From: Drosophila miranda
Lineage: Eukaryota > Arthropoda > Insecta > Diptera > Drosophilidae
Assembly: GCF_003369915.1 (NCBI RefSeq)
Contig: NC_046673.1
Location: 24,977,718-25,041,717 of the forward strand
Reading direction: 5' to 3'
Length of the DNA stretch: 64,000 nt
Of the stretch, positions 1 to 9,900 are shown one piece after another. The notes under the pieces are model-generated. The model saw only the letters and a list, made by a program, of their open reading frames with translations, was not told the DNA's origin and did not search any database. Both the position numbers and the translations under genes were made by a program. The number at the start of each line of letters is the position of its first letter. Position 1 is the stretch's first letter.

Positions 1-2615
1 ACTGCGGCCCAGCCATCCTGCTGTCGTACCTCTACATCCGCACATCCCAGGAGCTGCGTCCGCCGGAGGGCCCCTTTGCGGTCATGATGTACGAGCACCG
101 AGCGGACCTGCGGATGCGCCAGCGGTGAGTGCCAGTCGTGTCATTAGGTGGAAATGTTGGGAACGAGCTTAATCATCGGTCGTCAGTTTTGTCTGCTAAT
201 TGGGCTGATTAATTCGCTGATTGAGCGATTGAGTGGGGGATAGAGGAGGAAGAGAGGAGTAATCCGACACTGCCTTCCTCCTTTCACCATTCATCTTCTA
301 CCAATACTCCTAAAATAGGGTTAGGATAGGGAGCCCAACCACCAATGCCCATCCGCCGCTAATGAGCGTGATTCCTGTCTAATGAGTTCTTCTGATTTCC
401 TGACCAAGTTTTTTCTTTCTCTGCCGCACGGCAGACACTCTTCCACATCGTCGGCGGAGCCGCGCACCCTCAGCGGCGGAGGCGTGGCTGGACTGAGCAA
501 CGGAAATCATGCGAGCACCAGATCCTACGACCTGTACAGCGCCGAGCTGGACGTCCATCGGGAGAAGCGGAAGCAGCGGAACTTCGGGAGCATGGCCGCC
601 ACTCAAGTGGTCTGCGTGTGCCCCCTGATGATCCTTCGCTTTGCGCGGCTTTCGCTGGAGGAGACGTATGAGAATCAGAAGCACTTTGACTTCACCTACC
701 TGATGTTCGTGTGGGTCGCCTTCCTGCCCACTGTGATCTTCCCCTGCATCTACGCATCGCAGATACTCCCCAGGTAATTTGATGGGATCCTCCTTTTCAT
801 ACAGCCTGGTTACTTTTATCGACTTTGACTATCATATTATATGTGATCTCTACCCAATATCCTTCACTGCCACCTCTGACTTTTAGTTTTCTTCTATTTC
901 CACGCAGGGATGAGCAGGAGCGTCTAAGGGGCTACTTCCGCCTCTCCTCGAAGAGGAAGCAGAAGAGCCAGCGGCGCCGCGATGTGGGACGCAGATCGGG
1001 TGGCGGATCCCGCGAGGACTCCATCGAGAAGGACGAACCCACCAACACCACCACCATCCAGGGACACCAGGGACAGCCCGAGCCGCAGCTCAAGCACCCT
1101 CCCAAGGTGCGCCACGAGCGGAGTGCGGGACTGGGCCATGGATCGTCCGGTGATCGGTACAGCGGAACCCCCTACAGACAGGGCAAGGACAGAGAGAGGG
1201 ATCGGGAGAGAGATAGGGAGCGGGATAGGGATAGGGATAGAGAAAGGGATAGGGATAGGGATAGAGAGAGAGAGAGGGAGCGTATGAGAGGCGGGCGCGG
1301 CCCTGGGGACGCTGGGGTGGTCAACAATCTGGGCAAGGACGTGCGCGGCAAGAAGCACGATGTGAAGATCAACATCATATCTGACGGAGGACACGCCAGC
1401 AGCCACCTCCATCCGCATGCCCATCGAAAGCACCCCGGGAGCAGCAGCGGCAGCAGTAACCGAAGCAGACCGACGCCCAATCAGCGGCACGGAAGCGGTA
1501 ACGGCACTCTACGCAGTGCAGAGTGCATGTCGGGGATCACCGCCTCCTCCTACTGCAATGGGAATGGGAACGTGAACACGAGCATACTGGATGACAGCAG
1601 CACCAGCAACTATGGCGACGGGGAGGAGAGCTCCGTGGTGAGCAGCATGATGGTTCCTCCGCAGCGCTGGCCGGGATTGGGGCCAGTAGGACCCGGGGCG
1701 GGGCTGCGACACAAGGACGTTTCCTTCAGCGAGTGCAGCAGCACCTTCTCGTCCAGCACCTTAGACCGCGACTTGGAGATAATGGACCAGCTTGAGCGTG
1801 AGCGCAGCATGGACATCCAAGAGATGCTGCAGCGGGAGCAGCAACGCGAGCAGCGGGAAAAGAGCCGCCACAGCGGAGGGCGCCAGCTGCCGGACATCGA
1901 GAAGCTCTACGCCCAGCGCTCGCCGAAGGCTAAGCGCGAGGCGCCCTACGGCTACGACAAAGCCGCGCTGGCCCTGGTCCTACCCGGCAACGACCCCCTT
2001 AGCAGCCTCTCGGGCAGCAGCCAGCCCACGGAGCTTAGCATGTGCTCTTCCCTGCAGGACCCCAGCCTGGAGCAGGAGCAGGAGCATCGACTCGAGCGCA
2101 GGGATCGGGAGCTGGACGAGGAGGAGGTAGTGCCACCGGACTTCTATGACAACTACACCCCGGGCGGGGCCCAGAACCTTCCCCCAGCTGTCGCCCAGCC
2201 AGTCGTCATCGATGTCCAAGCTGTCGCACCTGCTCCACCGCCCGCCTATCAGTATCAGTACAGTCGCAACCGGCCAAGCCGGAAAAGCTCCACAGGGTCG
2301 CACCACCCCCACGCGGGCGGGGTCATGTCATCGCGTGGTTCCAAGCGGGACAGCTTCAACTCGCTAAACGGCACCGACCTCATCGCCGGCGCTTTCTGCG
2401 AGCTGGATCCGACGCAGCCGCTAAACAAGATGGCCGTCATCGAGGGTCGCATGCGCCGCAGCAGTCCCCGGAACGCAAGCTTCAGCTCCGGCTCGGGCTC
2501 TGGATCCGGACGGAGCTCAATGAAGTCCTCGTCGCGCGACTATGGCCACGGATCGTCATCGCACTCGGCCCATCCCGAGCTCGACTTCAGGGAGAACATT
2601 TTCGCCGAGCTGTAA
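1..2615 (+). CDS. G protein-coupled receptor, 3' part (orphan rhodopsin-class; CG32547-like)
   Basis: This is the 3' part of a receptor gene that begins before the window. Coding exons are 1-124 (codons in frame from base 3), 435-773 and 908-2615, with donors at 125 and 774 and acceptors ending at 434 and 907; both junctions are phase 2 and the frame stays open to the TAA at 2613. The first exon shows the end of a membrane helix (AILLSYLYI) like TM5. The second has a basic loop and then two hydrophobic segments: one with the CVCPLMI core expected of TM6, and one ending FPCIYAS, a variant of the TM7 NPxxY motif. The last exon is a cytoplasmic tail of about 570 residues, rich in Ser, Gly, Arg and Gln, with an Arg-Asp/Arg-Glu repeat at 1180-1280. 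The family is inferred from helix spacing and these motifs. I suspect the fly orphan receptor CG32547 because of the neighbourhood, but this is from memory. Ligand unknown. Confidence 0.7.
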
Positions 2616-2970
2616 GATGTACCATGAGGAGAAATGAGATGAGGAATTGTAGAGAAAGGAGTAAGGAAACGGAACGAAAAGCTTTAGCCTGTTGTTTGTT
2701 GCGGGAAATATGCCCGAGATGTTTTTGTGGATGCAGGATAAGAATGAAGTATGTTGGTAATCAAGTATTAGGTTCTACCTTCTACAGGATACACAATATT
2801 TAGGGCGATTGAAGCAAGGCCATTAAAGGTACAGCGAAGTTTGCTCAGAGAATTGTTAGGCGGTTAATCAAGCACTAGAAACATATTGGAAAAATCTCAA
2901 AAGATAAAAAAAATAAAAAAATACTACAGATAACCGAAACAGATAAAAATAAAGATACTGGTACAGATAC
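2616..2970 (+). other. Probable 3' UTR of the receptor gene
   Basis: AT-rich non-coding sequence directly after the stop codon. AATAAA hexamers lie near 2912 and 2948 in an A-rich stretch, so cleavage around 2930-2975 is plausible. A later AATAAA-like signal near 4163 could serve a longer form. The exact end is not determined. Confidence 0.4.
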
Positions 2971-3410
2971 AGATACAGATACAGAGGATATGCACAGTTA
3001 TTTGAATACTTCAACAACCTGGTTGTTGACTGTTAAGTTGATTGATTGAGTGATTGATTGATTGTTGAATGAATGGTTTTATTCTGACATCAGCTGCAGA
3101 TCAAAGGCTGATCAGATCTAGTAGGGGAATCGAAATCCCCCATAAGAATCGATTAAAGGAAAATTGTAAATGTGGTAAATGTGCCAAGGACAGCCCGGTC
3201 TAGGGACCCCCATCATATGTACTCTACTTGTAAACGTAATCGTAATCGTATTACGGAATATCTACGTATATCTTTTAAATGTTGCTAATCATCGAATCTA
3301 ATGCGGATTAGTTGCGTCAAGATGCAGATGATTTTAAAACTTTTCCCTATTAAATATACATACATATTAGGATATATGGATGTATGGGCAATGATAATAC
3401 GATATAAAAT

Positions 3411-3442
3411 ATTATATTATATTATATTATATTATATTATAT
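3411..3442. repeat. (TATTA)n microsatellite
   Basis: About six uninterrupted copies of a 5-bp ATTAT unit, inside AT-rich intergenic sequence downstream of the receptor gene. Confidence 0.9.
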
Positions 3443-3683
3443 TACATATATTATATTGTATTATTTTATATTATACTATATATACAATATTGACAGCTAA
3501 GAGAAATATTGATATTTTACCAAACCAAATGCAAAGTCTATTGAATGTTAAATCAATGCAAAATGTCAAAATACACGAAATACTTTATGTAAGTGAATAT
3601 GTAGTACATATTATGTACTAAAATAAATCATAAGCGCACACCCCCTGGATATCTTTTTCTGAGCCACGTAGAAGAACTACAAT

Positions 3684-3720
3684 ACACAGATACGGATACA
3701 CAGATACGGATACACAGATG
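3684..3720. repeat. 12-bp tandem repeat, ACACAGATACGG
   Basis: Three near-perfect copies of a 12-bp unit. The related shorter motif ACAGAT also occurs tandemly near 2960-2985, so both may descend from the same simple repeat. Confidence 0.8.
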
Positions 3721-3945
3721 CAGATACACACACTCGATTACAGTTTGAGAGATGAAAGATCTCTGGTTCCCAAAAAGAAGTCCAGATCAGAGTTCGCTCC
3801 TGCCAGACACTTTGATCGCGGTTTTAGGAGGATATTGTTTAGTGGATCTCCTGGCAGGGAGGGGGCAACGTTTTTTTGTAGATTAAGCTTACAATTGACA
3901 AGGATTGGGCATACTTTTCAGAGGACATCCCAGACAGACCCTCTT

Positions 3946-4066
3946 CAGATATATATATATAGATATTTTATGTATGTTTACCCATATACATATGTATAGA
4001 TACATATATGTATAGATATAGATACATACATATGTATATGTATAGATACATATATGTATGCACGAG
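3946..4066. repeat. TATA/CATATG-rich simple repeat
   Basis: Irregular alternation of TATA, TACATA and TATGTATAGA units over 120 bases, typical of Drosophila intergenic DNA. No coding or regulatory signal is evident in it. Confidence 0.75.
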
Positions 4067-4070
4067 TATG

Positions 4071-5922
4071 TATTTGTCTCTACGTGTTTATATCGAATAA
4101 GATGTTTTTTTGTCGCTGTTTGTGGCGTTTTGTGGAGAATTTAGAGGTTGGAGAGTGCGAAACTAATAAAAAGAGAATTGTATGTGAGTTAAAAGCACAC
4201 AAAAGCAAATATATATCTATCTATCTTTGACATCGTTTTATTTGCTCCGACTATGTGGGGTGAGACCATCAACGGTGGGGCTTACTGTAGTACCTTGCTT
4301 GGAGCTCTGTTCTGTGCCATGCGCCATAAAATCCCTTTTGGTCCTTGCTATTTGCCTTTGACTCTTTTTGGCTATAAGTAAGCCCCCCCTTGCGACAGTA
4401 GGGGGCCCCGCCGCTCGGGGTGTCGGCATGGGAAAATAGGAGGCCATGTCGCCCCAATATAATCTGTGCCAATGCAGAAGGCAGCGCCCCAAAAACGGGA
4501 CCAGAAAATAATTCGCAGCCGAACCATGAACGCAGCATTCGCCGCCAAGGGAGAGAAGGTGCCGCAGGGGAGTGGCGGTTGGAATAGGGTCAGTGCGCGA
4601 GTTCAAAAGTTTAAACTGGGGTTTAACAGCCCCAAAAGCAGTTGTCTCTCTGTCTCTTTCTCTGTGCCTCTCTGGGAGGTCACTTCGGCCCAGGGCGCCT
4701 CAGCATCAGCCTCTGGCTGCCGCTGCCGCTGCCGCTGCCGCTCTGGACCCAGGGCTCCAGTTTAGTCCATCCGTGACCCCCTGACCCAGTAAAATGATTA
4801 AGTGGCGTATTTAGCAGCTGGCTAGATTTACTTGTTTCCTCCGCTACAATACCCTCCGCTGCCCTCAATTCCTTTTCTGAATTCCAGTTGAATTCGAGCG
4901 CCAGGTCTTTATATTAGTTAGAACGGGGGAGTCTCTGCATAATTTGTGCTACTTATTTCGATGGCTTATGGCGGGTAATCGTAAACTGACAAGCATTTCA
5001 TTCAGAAAGTCAACTTTAATGACCAGCCATTACAAGGAAAAGGCAACCATTTCAGATGGAGAATGGCCAGAGGGGAGTGGCCAGTAGAAGAAATGCAGTT
5101 CCGTGACTGCCTTCAGAGCCTCAGAGAAGCTTCATTCTCATTGAGATGAAGTTATGGATTTAGCTGTAATTCACCCCCTCGCACGAATACGAGTATCTGG
5201 CCCAAAAGAGCGGTCCATGCCACCTGCCATACGTATGCTGGCCACGAGTCCCATTCGAATGAGACGACACACAACTTTGAAACGTGTGAAATGCGCCTTC
5301 AATTACATTCGAGCGGACGTACCGTATATGCGTCGGATAGGATCCAAGGCGTAATGAAATGCGCGAAAATAAATGTATGACGGTCACGTATACGCACCGT
5401 TTGCCGCTTCAGGTAGCCGTAACTCCGCGTTAAGTGATCATTATCCATTGCCTGCTGCTTTCATAATCGTTGTGCCATACCCATTCCCATTCCCTCTTTT
5501 GGTCAGCAAAACGCTTGCGGCCGAAACTGCATTTCAATTGAGCCAATTTTCCTACTCTTGTTGGCCTTAACCCCGCTTCCGCATCGTGGCTCCTGCCACA
5601 ACGATTTTTGCAACGCTCTGCCATCCCAGAGAGACTGTCCGTCTGTTTCATGTCTGTTTCTTTGTGCGGGTTTCTCTACGGGATTTTTCGGATATTCCAT
5701 GCACGTTCCCATAAACAACATTTTATGCCCGTGTTTATGTTTAGTTTTGTCTGCCACTGGCTCGGCCTCTGCCACTGCCTCGGCCTCTGCCACCGCCACT
5801 GCTACTGGCCCCAGCGGGGGAGGATTGTTATGTAAGTGCCAAAGAGCGTATTCAATTTGAATTGGAATTGCCATCGACATCGGAATCGACATGTCTCTCG
5901 TTGCTGCTGTTGCTCGTGTATT
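4071..5922. other. Intergenic, no gene seen
   Basis: Open frames here are short and overlap on both strands, and none has a signal peptide, a recognised domain or fitting splice sites. A small run of alternating GCCTCG/GCCACT-type repeats lies near 5758-5815. I see no gene. Confidence 0.5.
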
Positions 5923-6290
5923 TATACCCGATACTCAAAATAAGTATAGAGGTATATTAGACTTCTGATGAAAGTGGATGTCAGTAACGTCCAGAAAGAA
6001 GCGTTTCCGACCACATAAAGTATATGTATATATTCTTGATCAGCATCAATAGAGGAGTCGATTGAGCCATGCTTGTCTGTCCGTCCCTATGAGCGCCTAG
6101 TTCTTAGAGACTATAAGCGCTAGAGCAACCAGCAACGGCTCGCTCCCCACAAATTACGAAAAATCTGTGTCATCCACAGATCGCAGAGACCATTAGAGCT
6201 AGAGCAAGCACTTTTGGTATACAGACTATGTATCGGGTTTAAATGTAGAGTTGCGGCCGTAGCAGCAACTCAAAATGCTGCCTCTTTTTT
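5923..6290 (+). mobile_element. DINE-1/INE-1- or SGM-like interspersed repeat
   Basis: It starts with a subterminal hairpin: TATACC...ATACT paired with AGTAT...GGTATA within about 35 bases (5923-5957). After this comes the block that includes CGTTTCCGACCACATAAAGT and TTCTTGATCAGCATC, which I recognise from the DINE-1/INE-1 (Helitron-derived) short repeats of Drosophila. A second copy in the opposite orientation sits at 53341-53557 and matches the first 120 bases closely. The right end is a guess. Non-coding and non-autonomous. Confidence 0.6.
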
Positions 6291-6694
6291 TTTCGTCTGC
6301 ACATTTCATATTCCGAACACATTGGTCTCAAACGGAAAAAAAGTTTAAAGAAAGTTATCAACAGCCAACAGAAAAACAAAAGAAAACAGGAAAATTAAAA
6401 TAAAAATGCAATTATGGAGCATTATAATATTGGAGAAGGCGTTCCAGAAGTGTCGACATCTCCCAGGGATCCAAGAGACGAACAAATTAACTCTGGATGC
6501 GATCGAAATCGATCACTGAAATTCTATTAACGGATATTATCACAAAGATGGATGATTTTACCCCAAGTAGGTGGGTGGTGACACGTAGTGGAAAGACTCT
6601 CGATTTTTTGGCCGTCTGCCGTTTCTGCATAGCAAATGTCGTAAGCGAATGGGGGTAAAAAAGAGAGCAGGTGATTGGGCGAGGGGGAAGAGAG
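6291..6694. other. Intergenic, upstream of the Gln-rich protein gene
   Basis: No open frame of interest. The A-rich stretch 6330-6410 follows the mobile repeat and may be part of its tail. Confidence 0.4.
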
Positions 6695-6733
6695 AGTCGC
6701 TGACAGTCGCTGACAGTCGCTGACAGTCGCTGA
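6695..6733. repeat. 10-bp promoter-proximal tandem repeat (TGACAGTCGC)
   Basis: Three perfect copies of TGACAGTCGC (6701-6730), with partial copies on both sides. The array ends about 30 bases before the TATA box at 6763 and about 60 before the likely transcription start, where activator sites usually lie. Whether a protein binds it cannot be told from the sequence. Confidence 0.85.
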
Positions 6734-6762
6734 AGAATTGGTTAATCGAACCGCTGGGGCAC

Positions 6763-6771
6763 TATATATAA
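6763..6771 (+). promoter_or_regulatory. TATA box of the secreted Gln-rich protein gene
   Basis: TATATATAA lies about 30 bases before an initiator-like TTCATAG near 6800 and 164 bases before the chosen start codon at 6935. No ATG intervenes between the putative transcription start and 6935. Confidence 0.65.
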
Positions 6772-6934
6772 TGCTGGGGCAGACGGCGGGCGCTGCACAT
6801 TCATAGTCGCTTTTCGCCGTGTCGCGTACTCCGATAAGCAGCCGATAACGAGCCGCACGTGGCAACGGAGAGCACGAGCTTCGAGTAGAACCAATTACAA
6901 TTAGTGCTCGTCCGTAAATCATTCTCCCGCGGAC

Positions 6935-9900
6935 ATGCTTGCAGTGGCCTTGATAATGGCTGGCCTAGTCCTGGCCGGCCAGCAGGAAGCTTGCCAGGCG
7001 CAGGTCTCCTTCCACACGGATGCCAACACGAACTCTTACAGCGTGAAGACGCCGGAGTTGCAGCAGACATTCACCCGTTACTACGGAGCGGCTAAGCAGG
7101 AGCAGGAGCAGCTCCAGACACAGGCACAAGAACAGGAACAGGCACAGCTTCAGCCACAGCAGGAGGAGCAACTGGTAAGTCGAGTGCTGGAAGTCGAACA
7201 TATATTTCACCATTTTACAATGGAATCTAGCATATCATCTGCAAGTGCTAGAGATTTCTGGTTTCCCCATTTAGCCAGACAGAGGCAGGTTCATGGCTTC
7301 GCCAAAGCCCAGGCTCAAAGCTCCGTCCACCCTCTGGCCCAGAACCTCAACGCTTTGCTGCTGGCGCGCACCACCGCCAGTCTCCATCAGCTGCTTCACC
7401 TGCCCCATGGCCAGTGCCATGCCAGTGCCCAGATCCTGTCGAAGTTAGAAGTAGGTTAGAATAGCTTAGAATATTTCCCCTTGGGTTCTCGTCGCCTAAC
7501 CTGTGGTCGAGCGGCAGTGCAGGCCACCAACAGCCACCAACCAGCCAGCAACAGAGTCAGACGGAGTGTCATCATAATGGATTCGATTCAGCAATGGAAA
7601 TGGAAGCTGCTTTGAGGCCAGCGGTATATTTAAGCATGTTTTGCGAACAACAAATCCAACTAGCGCGCGAGGTGGGAATCGGTATCTCTTAATTACTCGG
7701 TTGCATCGCTGATGCAGCTTCCTCTTCGAAGTATTTCCTGTTCGGATTCGTAGATTCAGATAAATGTAGTGCAGATATCATGGCACAATGGCCGTCGTTC
7801 ACTCTTGTGTTGCATGTGAGGCAATTATTTCGCTTAGGGCGAAAAAAGATAGGTGTTTCATTAACGAAATAACCAATTTACGTACACCCCGACCTCTGTT
7901 GGAGTACATTCCCCCAATAAGATCATATTCCCATGTATTCTACAAAACTTTATTCAGTCAAAAGCAACCAGATTAGATGCTATGCATCCATGGAGAATAC
8001 TTCGTTGGCGGCATTGGGCTCGCGTCCATCGCTGAAGAAATTCTTGAGCTCCTCGAAATATGTGCGGACTGAATCCACTATCGACTGCCAGGCATTGCTG
8101 ATACCCTGCTCGAAGTCCCGAGCAGCATTGCTGATTTGCCTGTCCAGCCGCGACTCGTCCGGGTACAACAGATGGGGCCGCACATCGTCGTACTCGTTGG
8201 AGTAGTCCATGTCGAGCTCATCTACTGCCGCCCGTTCACCATTGGCCGCAACCAGCACGAATATCAGAGTAAGCGCGTAGATGAGTGCGGAAGTCATTTG
8301 GCCAACTGTTGAATTATAGTCGCTCAATACCCGCTTTTGTACTGAGATAAGCGTGCAGATTGTAGATTGACCTCTGATCAGGCGCTCCACGTTAATGTTC
8401 AAATGCTTCTCATGCTTTGGGCCGGAAGTGGAAAGCGTGACCCATGTCCCATGGTATCCGATAATATCATGGTAGTGTCATGCCATGAATTACCCGATTC
8501 CCTCCCTCCCTGGAGCTGCTCATGATTTCCACTTAGATCTGGTTTCCATTTACTTTTATTAGACTTATATGCAAGACGAAAAAAAAAAACACTTTTGGTG
8601 GGGTTCCCACCTAGTTGCCACCGGCACTGGCTGCTCCTGCCGCACTGGATATCTTTTGACGCATCTGCTGCACCACATCCGTTACGTTGTCCACAAGGGA
8701 GAGCCACATGACTTTGAGGCGGTCGCCGAGGGTCGCCGCTGCCTGCTGCTGTCCGCCGCCAGCTCCCTCCGAGGGCATCTGTCGTCTCCTTCGAAGGAGC
8801 TTCTTCTTGGTGCTCTTCTTGGTGATTTTCTTGAGAGTAATGCGAGATCTGGAGGCGTTGTTGGCGGCTCGCTTGCGGGCCCGTTTCTTGCGCGCCTCCA
8901 CCTCATCGTCGCCGGCAGCTTCGGTGGTCATTGACATTTTCCAGTGACAGGGCGCGCGCTTGATCCGCTTGGTCCGGCGTAAGCTCCGTCTTTTCCTCCG
9001 TCTCCTTCGCTCTTCGGACTCGGAGGAGTCGCCGCCTGAAGGCTGCCGCATGGCATCCCCAAAGCCCGCGGCCGTCTTCGAGTGCACGGTCATTAAGGGA
9101 TTATCGAAGTTCAAGTCCCGATTGATGGCAGCTCCTCCCTGCACGGCCTCGGCTATATTGGCGGCCACGTTCATGGCGCCCAGCGCCAAATTATCGAAGG
9201 GGCTCTGCGGTCGACCCCAAGCCAGACCCAGACCCAGTCCGACGAGCAATCCAATCACCTGAGACCTCATCTCTCCACTGTGACAACTCCACGGTCCACT
9301 CCCTGCTTTTAAGGCGGCTGGCATCGCGTGAGCAATACGATTGGGATACGAGATCTCAGTAGGCTTCCGATTAACGGTTCCAGGTACATAAAGCTGTCAG
9401 GGGCTCATTGGGGTATCCATTTGACATCTAACATCTGATTTAGTTTCATTTGTTCGCTTCGTCAGTGCGTATCGGTTCGGTGTAGTTGTAATTTTTGCTC
9501 TCAAAATATAATTTTTTAGATTTTAGATTTTGAATTTGAAACATTTGAACTGGCCACCAATTAGGTCGTTCCTTCGGCAACAATCCGCATATCTGCACTT
9601 CAGTTGTTCAGCAGTGGGATCCTTTCATCAGCGAAAAATGAGATCACACAAAGCCCGTGCACAAAGCCATGGCGAGAGACTGGTAAGACTTCTTTAGGTC
9701 TCAATGCGTTAGGATAGAGGTGAACATCGCGGCTCACTGTGCTCAGTTCTTTCAAAGACACTTCTAACTCGTCTCCCATTTCTCCCTTTCTTTCTTTCGC
9801 TTTCTCTTTCAACAGCGAAATCCTACTCCATTCCCTGGCTTTTCGGCAGCAGGACCTCAATATTCGTCTGTGTATCAGCAGCAGGCTCCAGGACGCGTGC

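Noticed and set aside
924-1490. Minus-strand frame over the receptor tail
   Set aside because: Shadow of the plus-strand coding exon; its Ile/Pro repeat mirrors the Arg-Asp/Arg-Glu repeat DNA.
7175-7459. Continuation of the plus-strand Gln-rich frame through the GTAAGT donor as coding
   Set aside because: It lies over a better minus-strand gene with signal peptide and splice sites, and its sequence after 7174 loses the Gln-rich character.
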